NCBI GenBank assembly: GCA_973895155.1 | Contig: OZ316899.1 | Coordinates: forward strand, 1,364,001-1,428,000 | Direction of reading: 5' to 3' | DNA: 64,000 nt | Source: Marsupella aquatica | Lineage: Eukaryota; Marchantiophyta | In this document: positions 42,471 through 52,490 of the stretch, piece by piece | Layout of the letters: each line of letters starts with the position of its first letter | Numbering within the stretch: the first letter of the stretch is position 1 | Notes under the pieces: model-generated | Seen by the model: only the letters and a program-made list of their open reading frames with translations | Databases searched by the model: none | What the model was told of the DNA's origin: nothing | Translations under genes and position numbers: made by a program

Positions 42471-45246
42471 GTATTTTCGGATTAATGACCACATAGTCCA
42501 AAAGAAAAGGAACACCAGCAATCAAAGTTTCCACTTGGCTCAACTTCCCAACCGGAACAACACGAGACTGATCTGCCATGCGCAAAATTTTTGATGTGGG
42601 CTCAAACTTGGTGAACCCCAGATTAAACGCCACGGGCTGAGTAATCAGATTAACACTGGCTTCCCCATCCACAGGAACTCTCCTGATGACACACCCCTGA
42701 ATTTGGACCTCAATTTCCATGGGTCCTTTGTCCTCCCCTTCCGTTCGCAGTACATCTACAGAAGGTAATTTCTTCCTCCTTCGTTTTCCTGCTAGTAGTC
42801 CTCTCAGTTGCCGTCGATAAACTGGGTTATCCTGCAATAGTTCCCCAATGGTGATACAAGCAGGATGATTCTTGACATCTTCCACAATATTATAACCTTG
42901 ATTTTTCAGTGGTGTCTTAGCTTCTACTACCAATGGCGGATCTGGGGGCCTCTCTTGCTCCTTGACTAGCTCCTCCAGGTGGTCTTTCACCTCCGAAGAG
43001 ATATCTGGTAAGAAGTACTTTGGATCATATCTATCATAAGCAGGGTCGTCTTCTTTTGGCAGTCCTTCCTCACATGGCAAGCGCTTATTATTCTTGGAAG
43101 CTTTCGAGACCTTTTGATGCTCATGCTTCTTGGATTCCTTTTCCTTCGAACGAGTAGTTGCGAAGATATTAGTCAGAACTCTATCCCTATTCTGGACTCG
43201 GTCGTTTGGCATACCAACTACTTCAGGTTTCACCAAATGACTCACCAGAACATCCGGCACTACCCCTGATACGGGCTGGTGAAACAGGGAGTCTGGCTTT
43301 AATTCCACCCGATATATATCCATATGTTGAATAAAGTTACACTGCTCCACCTCTTCAGAATAAACCATTCGGACTTTAGCTTTAGGCCGACTTGCTTCTT
43401 TAACTGGTTCTTGAGCAAATCGAACCATCAGTCTAGGTTTAGCCGGATTTGGGTATTCCACAGGTAGGTGCCCTTCCTTCCCACAGTTTCCACAAACAGG
43501 GGTATAACCCACTTCTTGCTTAGGATAAGGACACTGTGGGGAATAATGGTCGGGTTGCCCACAATTCCAGCAAGCCCCTTTTTGACGCGGCACTCCCCTA
43601 GGTGGATATCCTCCCGGTGGTCCCATTGGTGGTCTTGGTACTGGTCTATTGAAGGCGGTCTTAGGCGGTCCCCAATTTGCCATGGGAGGTGGAGCTGGCG
43701 GAAAGTACTGTCTGGTGGGTGTTGTTTGGACAGTATATGCGGGGTCATACTCATACTCCTCAACCTCCTCCTGACCATCTATGTAATTCATAGGAAGTCG
43801 CAATGTGGGACACTCATTCGGGTAATGGCCCTGCTGGCTGCATCGGGTACACCATACATTCATTCTCATGGGAGGTGGCAGCCTCCGTACGGGTTTCACG
43901 GTTGCGATATTGACATTTAATTTGGACAATTGGCCAGAGAGTTCTTCCATCATGCGATCCATTTTCTTCTGGTTGGGGCTTTTGCCCTTCACCTTGGTGG
44001 GGGCCTTCCTCTTTTTAGGGGCAGTGGGTTCTGAATCGGAACTTGAGCTCGAACTATCACTGGTACTTGAGTTTGTACTCTCCTCATCCTCACTAGTGCT
44101 GCTTTCACTCGATTCTGCCTCTGAGTCAGATTTAGACCTTGCCCGTTTCTTCTTCTTCCGTTTGTCTTTCTTCAGATCCTTCTTAACTCGCTTTCTCTCA
44201 GAAATTTCCGAGTCCACATACTTCTGGGCTGCCTCTTGTACCTCTTCCAGAGTTGTGCCGCCTTCTCTTCTCACATAACGGGCAATCCTGGAGGGTAAAC
44301 CATTGATAAACCAGTCTTTAATAGTAGACTTCGAGGTTGTTGGGTTGTATTGATCTACCAGATCCAATAATTTATCAGCGTATTTCCTCATAGACCCATG
44401 TTTTTTCATGTGGAGATGCAAGATTCGAGCAAAGGCACGCGCAGCTGCCCCCTCTTCTTTATATTTGGCCAAGAAGGTAGCCTTCAATTTTCCCCAATCC
44501 TGCTTGTCCGGGAAACGGTCATACCATTTTTGAGCCCCCTTCTTCATCAATCCACCGAACAGATTGGCCTTTTCAGCATGTTGGCTCTGTCCATTGGATG
44601 CTGCTGTAGCCTCAAACTCTTTTAAATACACCTCTACGTCCTCTTTGGAGGTACCAAAGAACCGGTCGTATCGCACATTATTGCGAGCCATCGTGGTTGG
44701 AGCTACGGGTAGAGCTGAGCGGGTAGCAAAAGGTAAATTGAGCGGTGTAGCAAATGGGTTCGGGCTACCTAAGCCTGAACTGCTGCTGCTTGTCTCACTA
44801 GAGGACGAACCCCCAGTTTCACCCAGTGAGTCTGCATTATCCAACTGCAAAAAGTCGTCAGGCTTCTCTTGGGACAACAATTCTGCAATTGTGCTCTCGG
44901 AAATGTGAGAGGAAGGTTCTTCGACTACACTCCCTTTTCCAGAGTTAATTCGGCTTGAGGAATGGCCAGTCCTTTGGTGGAGGCTGGTCTTTTGTGATCC
45001 GACCAATTTTGGGCCTGAACGAAGGTTTACAAACAGAGGTCGTGATGACGTAGGACTTCCCACCGAGCCACTTGGTATTGCTTCCTGAATAGATCTTACC
45101 TGCTTCCACACACTCCCAGGTGCAGGTGCTCCTGGTGATTGCAACTCGGGTATCAATGTTTGAGGAGTTGCTACTGATCTTGTGGCATCCGAATTGCTGG
45201 AGGTCCTGGTAAGTTTTTCCTTATTTGGTGGATCTCCTTCAGACAT
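42373..45246 (-). CDS. Gag-protease polyprotein of the Tat/Athila-like gypsy
   Basis: An open frame of 957 codons on the minus strand. Residues 1-180 are Ser/Pro-rich. About 185-345 is the retroviral-type gag domain (KKGAQKWYDRFPDKQDWGKL, FARILHLHMKKHGSMRKYAD). About 350-420 is a Lys/Arg and Ser/Glu low-complexity stretch. Three CCHC knuckles follow: CTRCSQQGHYPNEC, CWNCGQPDHYSPQC, and a damaged third, CGNCGKEGHLPVEY (last Cys to Tyr). A retropepsin-like region sits near residue 850 (VPVDGEASVNLI, with DGEA instead of the usual D-S/T-G). The frame shifts into RT near 42470. The gag frame is intact, which makes this the best preserved gene in the window. Confidence 0.93.
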   Translation of the reverse strand: MSEGDPPNKEKLTRTSSNSDATRSVATPQTLIPELQSPGAPAPGSVWKQVRSIQEAIPSGSVGSPTSSRPLFVNLRSGPKLVGSQKTSLHQRTGHSSSRINSGKGSVVEEPSSHISESTIAELLSQEKPDDFLQLDNADSLGETGGSSSSETSSSSSGLGSPNPFATPLNLPFATRSALPVAPTTMARNNVRYDRFFGTSKEDVEVYLKEFEATAASNGQSQHAEKANLFGGLMKKGAQKWYDRFPDKQDWGKLKATFLAKYKEEGAAARAFARILHLHMKKHGSMRKYADKLLDLVDQYNPTTSKSTIKDWFINGLPSRIARYVRREGGTTLEEVQEAAQKYVDSEISERKRVKKDLKKDKRKKKKRARSKSDSEAESSESSTSEDEESTNSSTSDSSSSSSDSEPTAPKKRKAPTKVKGKSPNQKKMDRMMEELSGQLSKLNVNIATVKPVRRLPPPMRMNVWCTRCSQQGHYPNECPTLRLPMNYIDGQEEVEEYEYDPAYTVQTTPTRQYFPPAPPPMANWGPPKTAFNRPVPRPPMGPPGGYPPRGVPRQKGACWNCGQPDHYSPQCPYPKQEVGYTPVCGNCGKEGHLPVEYPNPAKPRLMVRFAQEPVKEASRPKAKVRMVYSEEVEQCNFIQHMDIYRVELKPDSLFHQPVSGVVPDVLVSHLVKPEVVGMPNDRVQNRDRVLTNIFATTRSKEKESKKHEHQKVSKASKNNKRLPCEEGLPKEDDPAYDRYDPKYFLPDISSEVKDHLEELVKEQERPPDPPLVVEAKTPLKNQGYNIVEDVKNHPACITIGELLQDNPVYRRQLRGLLAGKRRRKKLPSVDVLRTEGEDKGPMEIEVQIQGCVIRRVPVDGEASVNLITQPVAFNLGFTKFEPTSKILRMADQSRVVPVGKLSQVETLIAGVPFLLDYVVINPKIPSQLSCSVGPALVIQSSSASQLAIPRTVIWEA

Positions 45247-46516
45247 ACCTCATCCTCCAAACAGGTGTGGTACTGAGAGCCAAGAAGCGTTCTCAGCGGA
45301 CTTATTCGTGGTTGGCCCAGATTAGGAATCGATGCTGTCTCTCTAGTTCGGGAGGTGCGTCTCGCTTCCATTCTCGAGGTGTCCCCCAGCAGCTTTGTTC
45401 AACATCCCCTTCATAATTCCTTGCCTTGCTATCTCGCTCCTTCAGCTGGTACTTCCCTTAGTGCTCAGTCGAGATCTTAGGACCGCGTCACTCCAGGCGC
45501 GTCCTCACAGTTGAGACGCGGGGAGACACACTACAAGCGTCGTAACCCAAACTGGACGCTTTGAAGGCGTCCCGACTTGCGCATTGGTTCATCTCGGATT
45601 CCATCGGACGCTTCTGACGGCGCCCCCTAGCAAGTGGACGCTTCTCTCAGCGTCCCGTCTTAGGTGCGAACGCTTCTAAAAGCATCCCGCCTTTCGGAGT
45701 CTTATAGGCCGGATCTAGCCGGATGCTTCTGACGACGTCCCGTTGTGAATGCCTCCTTCCGGCAGCGTCCGCAAAAATAGGGCGTCTGAACCAATTGGCC
45801 GTTCCTATCTGCAGAAATCTCCTCTCTACGTGGCTCGCTAAGCCAGGACTTCAACTACTCATGCATCTATCTCCTTCTTAATCTTCTATGTAATTCATAG
45901 TGCATAATTCCTTCAGCTAACTCTCGGATGGAAATGACTAAATATCTCTCCTGGGTAATCCTACCATTCAGCCTCAATGTTACTAAATGTAAATTTTCAT
46001 CTTCCCACCAGGTAATAGATAACCAATGTACGCCATTTCTACCTCTCAAGCTCAAAACCCAAGAGTTAACATAATGATTCCTCAGATTCCTAATTCTTAA
46101 TGTTCCTAAGGATTGGATAGGTGGCATCGTCTACACGAACGTGGTAACTCAGCAATTTACACCCATATGTCATGCGCAATGTTATGGTAAATTTGCTTGC
46201 CACTTATGGTGCCTTTGTGACCTCCATTCCTGTTACTCCCTCCGAAGCGATCTGATGACCAACTGTTCCACCTAGCGGCACTTTCTCTGATGGGAGAAGA
46301 GTGTCTTCCGCTAAGTTGGGTCCAACAAATGCCTCCAGAGTTCTCAAGAGAGTTTCCGGGGCATTTTGGATAGAAGATGGTATCACCTCTAAGCGGAAGC
46401 TCTTCATCTCCTAACTTTGGTGATGACACTCTTCCACGATAGCAGAACGTGAATTTCCTTCACGTCTCAATCTCTCTAGCATTCACTGCCTATACGTCAA
46501 TTCAATCTTAAATTTG
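45247..46516 (-). other. Leader of the Tat/Athila-like gypsy
   Basis: About 1.3 kb between primer site and gag start. It holds short frames without family resemblance (for example 46127-45867) and, at 45500-45780, another set of GACGCTT/GCGTCC words like those in the LTR. No gene is supported. Confidence 0.6.
45500..45780. repeat. GACGCTT/GCGTC words in the leader
   Basis: At least six occurrences, for example GGACGCTTTGAAGGCGTCC, GGACGCTTCTCTCAGCGTCC and ACGCTTCTAAAAGCATCC, each an imperfect hairpin. Confidence 0.8.
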
Positions 46517-46535
46517 TTCCCCGGCAGCGGCGCCA
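46517..46535 (-). other. Primer binding site (tRNA-Asp-like)
   Basis: Minus strand TGGCGCCGCTGCCGGGGA, 6 nt after the LTR end. It differs by one base from the TGGCGCCGTTGCCGGGGA site known in plant Tat/Athila elements, which pairs with the 3' end of tRNA-Asp. Confidence 0.9.
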
Positions 46536-46541
46536 AAAAGA

Positions 46542-47745
46542 TGTCGTATAGCAATAAGTATTAAAAGTGTAATTTCTCACTTAAAACCGAGGTTCTGATC
46601 CCTTAAAGAACGTATTTTGGTATGAATTGAATAATTTTCATCATTCTGAGTGATGTAGAACTCACAGCTCTACACTTTTCTTACTTCTCAACAAAATAAA
46701 GTAAACAAAATATAAAAGTACTAGAAAGGAAATGATTCCAGTTTTGGAGACTCTAGTAAATTATTGCCACACCTTCAGAAAGGACTTGGTCTCAATATAA
46801 ACATGCCTAAAATCTCTCAACTCATCAATCTTTCTTCTGAAGATACAAAATTGTACAGAGATGAAGTTCTCAATCTGATAAACAAAGCAGCTTTCTGGTT
46901 GCAAATGTAATGATATCAACGCGGATTGACATAAGCGTTGCGCAATTCAGTCAAACTCTAAGCCATATTCCAGAAACAAGCAACGGTACTGAATGCTCTG
47001 AGAATCCAATTTCACTTCTATCAACAACTACTCTTGAATTTGCTAGCGATTCTTGACTCTACAAGCAAGCCTAGCAGTGAATTCAATACGAGCCTCAGAA
47101 GTCTATAACTGAATTCAATTACCACAAGAATTTCTGAGATTCAATCACAACTTCAAACAAATGCTGCTTTACTTCCATACAACGCACTCTCAACATGCCT
47201 TGTTATAATGGAAGGAGGAGGAACTATTAAGAATATCCAATTCTGAATACAGTGTTGCCTCTGACTCTCTCTCTGGTTCAAATGAGCATCCTACTCTGTC
47301 TTATAAGTGCTAAGGTCCTAAAATGAAGGAAATATGAAAAGCTATGCCTGTTGAACTTGAACTAAGTATGAGGAAAGTACAGCATAAGTACTTAGAGGTC
47401 GGGAAAATACTACTATATTGGTAATCTATTTCGAAAGCTAAATCTAAGTATCGGAAAATGAGGGACTCTTCTAAAAGCGTCGGGTGTGGATGGACGCATT
47501 TGAGCGTCGAGTCAGAGTGGACGCTTTTGAAAGCGTCGTGAGTTAAAGTACTCGGGAATAGTCGACGCTGCTGAAAGCGTCGAGGGTGAATCACCGGGTA
47601 AGAGCGGACGCTTCTATAAGTGTCGGTCAAGAAATGGTCGATGAGGGCAGTCGCTTCTGTTTAGCGTCCAGATTAGAACAAATGCTTGAAAAATGTCGAA
47701 AATAAACCGTCTTCCAACAAAAATGGTAGAGACCGCCATTCCACA
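46542..47745 (-). repeat. 5' LTR of the Tat/Athila-like gypsy (1204 bp)
   Basis: Partner of 32108-33352; same ends (TGTCGTATAG...CCATTCCACA on the plus strand). It is 41 bp shorter through several deletions. Confidence 0.95.
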
Positions 47746-48131
47746 TGTGGATCATGAAGGCTATGTCCAATTCCAACTCTAGATTGGCCCTGACATGGCC
47801 AACCAGCAATCACCAAATCAATGGGACCAACACGATCCAAATGATCCGCCCCCAACAATGAAATATCAGCAGGAAATGCATGCTGATAGCCATAAATGAC
47901 ATCCACTGGTAATAGGTGTGGATAATGATCCACCAACAATGCGACATGACGCAATGAGACTCTTTGTGCTGTCTCATTTGTCTCCACATACAAGTAATGA
48001 TGCACTGGAATTTCTGCTTGAAGAACAGCAGCCAATCCAATGCTAACTCCACCAAATAAATCCAACAAATAAATACCCTTTGATGGATACTGCCATGTAA
48101 TAGTGGTGGTATCCAATGGTGAAAGAGTCAC
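47746..48131 (-). pseudogene. C5-cytosine methyltransferase, N-terminal half (motifs I-IV), in a gypsy element
   Basis: Minus-strand frame with motif I LLDLFGGVSIGLAAVLQ (AdoMet binding), YLYVETNETAQRVS (motif II, acidic residue for the ribose), a middle region with HVALLVDHYPHLLPVD, and motif IV GPIDLVIAGWPCQGQSR with the catalytic Cys of PCQ. It is interrupted 10 codons later by the inserted gypsy at 47745. After its removal the frame continues at 32102 with the motif VI-X half. It lies between protease (48243-49040) and RT of a Ty3/gypsy element, so it is element-borne and not a host gene. DNA methyltransferases captured by retrotransposons have been reported in a few algal lineages (de Mendoza and colleagues, from memory). 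Confidence 0.9.
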
Positions 48132-48242
48132 TGGTCCACCTGTAGGAGACTGCTCTGCTCCTAGCTGTGGTCTAAATGTATGACGCCATGCATCATGTAC
48201 TAATCATGCTGCTATTTGTGGCAAGGCCTGCCCCGTGCCCCA

Positions 48243-49176
48243 TCAAGGTGGCACAACACTACCAACAGGTAACCTACGCATGACTTGCTCCTCATGTGAC
48301 TCCTCCACTGCTAGAACATCTGCGGCATGTGAGGTATCCTCAATCAAATCATCAAGATCAGTGATCACACCATTGAATGCTGCCAAAGACAATGGTACAA
48401 GTTTAGGGCCCCCCACAGGTCCACTAAATTGCATTGGCAATCTGCTCAATCTAGCATCTCCTGATTACCAATCAAGTCGGTATGAAACAAATTCATCCCA
48501 AAATTAAGGATGAATCCCATGGGGTAAAGCACTATACATCCCACCAACACATCATAGGACTTTGCCTTAGTCAAAATAGCTTGCGTCTGTATGTGAGAGC
48601 TATCCTTTGCATGACCCTCCTGAATCCGCAAGTCAAATGGTTATCTAGTGATGTGTTATGTGGGTGTAGGCCCCCCAATGAAGTCTGAATAAGAAAGAGA
48701 CACTCTTCCAGATCATCTGGACGCAATTCCAATCCTTGTAGTACTACAAACTTACCCAACATCAAGGGCTCGACACCAATATCCAGTAACACTCTCTCTA
48801 GCTGGTATAGTGCTCCAGTAGGCCCAACTAATTGGAAGATACCACTTCGATTATCCAAGGACACAACGTTAGGTTTAACCCTAGTCCTCTCAAATGTAAG
48901 GCGCGCTGGCAAATCCATTAACTTTGTCGCTACTGCATGCCATGTCTCACTAGCAGCAGTAGGTGGTGTCCACTCTACTGCTCTAAAACTGCATGTTGCC
49001 TCTGCAAGAGAAGCCAACACTAGTACAGAATTCACCCTTAATCCAATTCTCCTCAAATCGGACCCCTTCGGCGGATTGTTGCAGTTTTTACCGATGTTCC
49101 GATTGAAGTCGCATCGTATCATCCAATCCCCAAACAATCGGGTTAGCGTTATCGGACTGAGATTGGACTTGTCCAA
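48243..49176 (-). pseudogene. Protease region of the methyltransferase gypsy
   Basis: The frame from about 49040 to 48571 includes VNSVLVLASLAEATCSFR and YQLERVLLDIGVEPLMLGK, a retropepsin active-site loop with Ile in place of Thr/Ser (DIG). Next comes LRPDDLEECLFLIQTSLGG and, after a frameshift, ILTKAKSYDVLVGCIVLYPMGFILNF (48631-48446). A linker to the methyltransferase follows (48449-48243: FNGVITDLDDLIED). The start of the frame at 49176 probably belongs to a flanking insertion rather than to the protease. Confidence 0.65.
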
Positions 49177-50572
49177 TTAAACTAGTATCGGAAAGACGCA
49201 TTCAATTCAAAAGAAATGGCAAACAATTGTCCAATTATGTGAGAATGGCATGACCATTTCCAAGTACTTCGCAATCGGAAACTATTGTGTTATTGTACTA
49301 CAATGGGACAGGGGTCCCAATTAGAATCAAATCAAAAATTGAAGTGCGATTACCCCAATCGGCGGCCCTAGTGCTGCCCCAGCCTGATCCTACTCCTCCA
49401 CGGGTTTCATATCACTAGCTAACTGGTGTATTCTTTTGTGTGAGGCTTCAAGTCTTAGCAAGACTATGGGCTACTAGAGAAGTCAGGTCACCCATCCCAA
49501 ACACTGTTCCTCTCAATAGGTACTTAACTTCCTAGTTCTTAGCTCTTGCATTGTACATGCAACCTTAGGCACATTTGATGTTTCTTATAGAGTGCCTGGG
49601 GTTTTTATACACCTCTGAGTTCATTTAGATCCACAGTTTGGGTCAATTCTTGATGAATTCTTGCGTATCATGACATTGGGTTGCGTGGGTGAATTATGAA
49701 AGCTCTATGTTGACCATATGGGAACCAATTTACCTATCAATGTTAGATCGCCAAACAAACCAATGTCCTCCTCAAATTGCTACAATTCCTTTTGGGGCGT
49801 GGTTAAGTTCATTTAGGGATACAATATATATAGAATTTTGACCTAGATGACAATGAAGACAACTGTTTTTGTTGACCGCAAGATTTTTTTTTCTTCAAGT
49901 CAAAAGGCTTTGACTTACAATTTAACGAAAACTTTTGGTAACCATTATAGGGTAGTGCATTGTAAAGATAGGAATGGCCATTGGCATAAGATTTCTCATC
50001 CTAGGAACACAGACTACAAAGGCTATGCTACACATGATTCAGGACGGGTCAATACTTTCCATGAGCAGATGAGGGATGACCCTGGCCTTGCCAAAGGTTC
50101 CAATTCTAAATGAATCGTAGACACACTTCCAATTCCCAAAGAGTTGGACCACAAAGTCCATTGCACCAACAATTGGACCAAGATCTCATTGTATTTGTAT
50201 TGCAAATATGAATCCCATTGCCTACCACTTGGAAACAATTGTCCAATCCTTAAAACCTTGGAATATCCAATTCCATGCGCATCGAAAACTTCCAATTTGT
50301 ATTGAATGGCAACTTCCAATTCTAATTTGATTGGAAAACGTGCTTACGTTTTTCTTTGGAAAGGGGTTCCAATTCATCTAACATTGGAGAAGAATCGGAC
50401 CAAGCGGTCCAATTGTTTCTGGCTTGGACAAACAATCCAACTTTTCCTACATCGTAGTGACGGCCCGTTTGTGATTGGGTTGGAATGGTGATAGTCCGAT
50501 TCTAGTTTAATGGCAAGGTCCGATACGCGTTGGCTTGGACGGTTGGATCGTACATCCAATTAGGATAGAATC
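49045..50572. other. Non-coding insert rich in TCCAAT/ATTGGA words
   Basis: Separates gag (50573) from protease. It has dozens of TCCAATT, CAATTGT and ATCGGA words in both orientations, a short frame without family resemblance (49847-50113), and no recognisable gene. Word density is highest at both ends (49045-49400 and 50090-50570), which suggests a transposon with sub-terminal repeats, but I could not define termini or a TSD. Confidence 0.4.
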
Positions 50573-51385
50573 AGAAGGTGAGAATCGAACTAGGCCCCAA
50601 AATGTACTATTGCAAAACTGGAGTATCCTTGCATAATGTGTCTACCATTCTAAATACATCAGCAGGACCAACCCCCAATGTTAGCATATATGTCGCTAAA
50701 AATAATGGGGTGCGCACTATGGTGGTAGCCCCCCACCCAGCAAGGTCTCTCATCCCTCTTGCAACATCATATGATTTTGCCAACTAACCCACACCAAGGT
50801 TTGTCCAAATCAGGTTCATAGAGGCAGTCTGAATTGTCTTTGACAATGTAAAAGATTGAAGAAGCTTTGTTTGACAACGTGCACCCCCCTCTGTGGATCT
50901 AGCTCCACTATTGCTCCTCGGGGCTCAAGAGCTTTTGTTGCCCCACGCTTCAAAGCTGTTGATGCATCAATGTGTGCAGTGCCACACATGAATCCAATGG
51001 TGGCAAGATCTTCATCAGCCCCATAAGATGTGGAAGCTCCATAGGATGTAGAAGCCCCATCACCAAAAACAGGCTTCACCTGAGAACTAGCCATAGCAGC
51101 TAGTTGTTGCTCCAATTGAGCAATCTTAGCGTCCTTAGGATCTATGGTCACATTAGGAGCAGGATCATCTCCCTATCTCCCTGCATATGGCATACCTCGG
51201 CCACGACCACCATGACCATCACCTCTTTCTTGATCATGTGTGCGTTGTCCTCCTCTTTGTAACTCAGGATGGAGTGAGAAAACCTATCCTTGGTGTGTCC
51301 AAAAGCTTCACAATGATCACACTACCACTGATTAGGTGTTGAGGCCCCTCCTAGCCCTCTATGATCAGGGCAATATTGTTGGTGG
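50573..51385 (-). pseudogene. Gag C-terminal part of the methyltransferase gypsy (5'-truncated)
   Basis: Aligns with 20527-21193. It includes CDHCEAFGHTKDRF (second zinc knuckle, last Cys lost), a Gly/Arg-rich stretch, PKDAKIAQLEQQLAAMASSQ, GFMCGTAHIDA and EPRGAIVELDPQRG. After a frameshift it reads SYDVARGMRDLAGWGATTIV and VGPADVFRMVDTLCKD (50790-50590). Similarity to the sister gag begins abruptly at 51385, so the first knuckle and everything upstream is lost. Confidence 0.8.
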
Positions 51386-52150
51386 CAATATAGTTTTAGT
51401 GGTTAGCAGAGTTGTTAGATTTAGGGTAACTTAATAACTAGGGAAGTGGAGTAGGGAAATAAATTGAGGGATAAGACATGTTGCTCTAAGAAGTATTAAG
51501 AGTTGAGTAAGTTATTCGGTAAGGCCGAAAAGAAGTTACGATAGTCGGGAAGTCGGGCCAAAGGAATGACCAATACTTTCAAGCAATATGTTGTGCTAAG
51601 ACTCACACTATAGGTGCTAGGTAGTCCCTAGATCACGCATAAAAGTTATGAAGTCAAGTGAGGTCTTAACCTAGGATTTATGAGTATTTTGGCAAAACTT
51701 AAAGTTACCAAATAGCGGGTCCTGGGAAAAATAGTTGATGGGGAAATGTAAGGTTACAAGTTGGGAAATGAGTTAAATATGGTCCTCTCTATCCCTAGAA
51801 ACTTGTGGGAGAACTTGGTTATCTTTGGTTACTTTTTGGGAGCATCTCAAAGTTGAGAAGAATTTTGAAAAACATAAAAATTAACCCTATTTACCTAATT
51901 TTAGAAAACTGGTTATAAAGTGTTGTTTAGATCTTATTAAACCAATACATAGTCCTATGTCCATAGAATCTCTGGACCTACTCAGAAGTCCTTTTGGACT
52001 CATGGGTGAGTTTTGGGGGTGGTCCAAAATGGCCAAGGAATGCTGTTGTTTCCAACAAAAACCAGAATGTTTTCTAAGTATAAACTACGTCAACAGCGAC
52101 CACAATTTAAGCACGAGACCGGGGAGAAGCAAGCACGAGGTCAGCTACAC
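51386..52150 (+). repeat. Dispersed repeat R2, copy 2
   Basis: Clear similarity to 980-1530 from about 51610 to 52150. The first 220 bp have only doubtful similarity to 600-980. It abuts the truncated gag at 51385. Confidence 0.65.
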
Positions 52151-52153
52151 CAT

Positions 52154-52225
52154 AAGAGGTATTCTACGTTGCGAGCAAACAGGAGTTTTGCTAGTGAGAC
52201 ACACATGCTAGCGAGGCAACTTTCT
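52154..52225 (+). mobile_element. Partial copy of the 314-bp MITE
   Basis: Starts GAGGTATTCTACGTTGCGAG directly after the R2 end, as does the MITE at 55544, and shares GCTAGCGAGGCAAC. The right end and a TSD are not clear. Confidence 0.45.
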
Positions 52226-52490
52226 GGGTACCATCACGGTAGCTAAGGGGGATTCCAAAGTAAGATTGTGGATTGTTTTATTCTAAAACAGTTATGACAA
52301 AGGGAAAACCAGATACTTGAACATCCACAACCCATAAACTTGAGATCTTTACAACCCTCAACTGAATGATGAGGCATCATCAATCTCAACAAAACTAGTT
52401 TAGAAACCTTTCACAATCCACCTTTAGTAAAACTCTGTATTGACATACATGTTCTAAAATGAGATTCCATCCAAAATTGATCATTAGTCA
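52226..52490. other. Intergenic stretch, nothing recognised
   Basis: No gene or repeat supported. Confidence 0.3.

Larger units (their letters stand above)
32108..47745 (-). mobile_element. Complete Tat/Athila-like Ty3/gypsy retrotransposon (15.6 kb with nested insertion)
   Basis: Two LTRs (32108-33352 and 46542-47745) bound the element, which is flanked by TSD TGTGG. Minus-strand order: 5' LTR, primer binding site, 1.3-kb leader, gag-protease, RT, RNase H, integrase, a 3-kb 3' region with extra frames, purine tract, 3' LTR. The tRNA-Asp-like primer site and the extra 3' region are typical of plant Tat/Athila-type elements. RT is interrupted by a 2.7-kb TGTG-family insertion (38690-41369). 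Only a few stops (38244, about 41647) and frameshifts are seen, so it is younger than its host element. Confidence 0.95.
27590..51385 (-). mobile_element. Ty3/gypsy retrotransposon with methyltransferase and PHD-like finger, interrupted
   Basis: Minus-strand order is gag (51385-50573), protease (about 49040-48243), C5-methyltransferase (48131-47746 plus 32102-about 31490), RT (about 31103-30071), RNase H (about 30000-29190), integrase (about 29100-28070), PHD-like finger (about 28060-27960) and putative LTR (27590-27733). A complete gypsy of another lineage (32108-47745) sits inside the methyltransferase, with TSD TGTGG. A 1.4-kb non-coding insert lies between gag and protease. The 5' end is lost: at 51385 gag similarity to 20527 stops abruptly. 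Many stops and frameshifts show that it is inactive. Confidence 0.8.

Noticed and set aside
43868-44278. Hydrophobic plus-strand frame resembling membrane protein
   Set aside because: It is the complement of the charged low-complexity part of gag at 42373-45246.
47746-48131. Host DNA methyltransferase gene
   Set aside because: The frame is flanked by retropepsin and RT of the same gypsy element, on the same strand, without introns or host-like flanks.
49847-50113. Small protein gene
   Set aside because: Lies in the TCCAAT-rich insert, has no family resemblance, and its open frame can be explained by chance.
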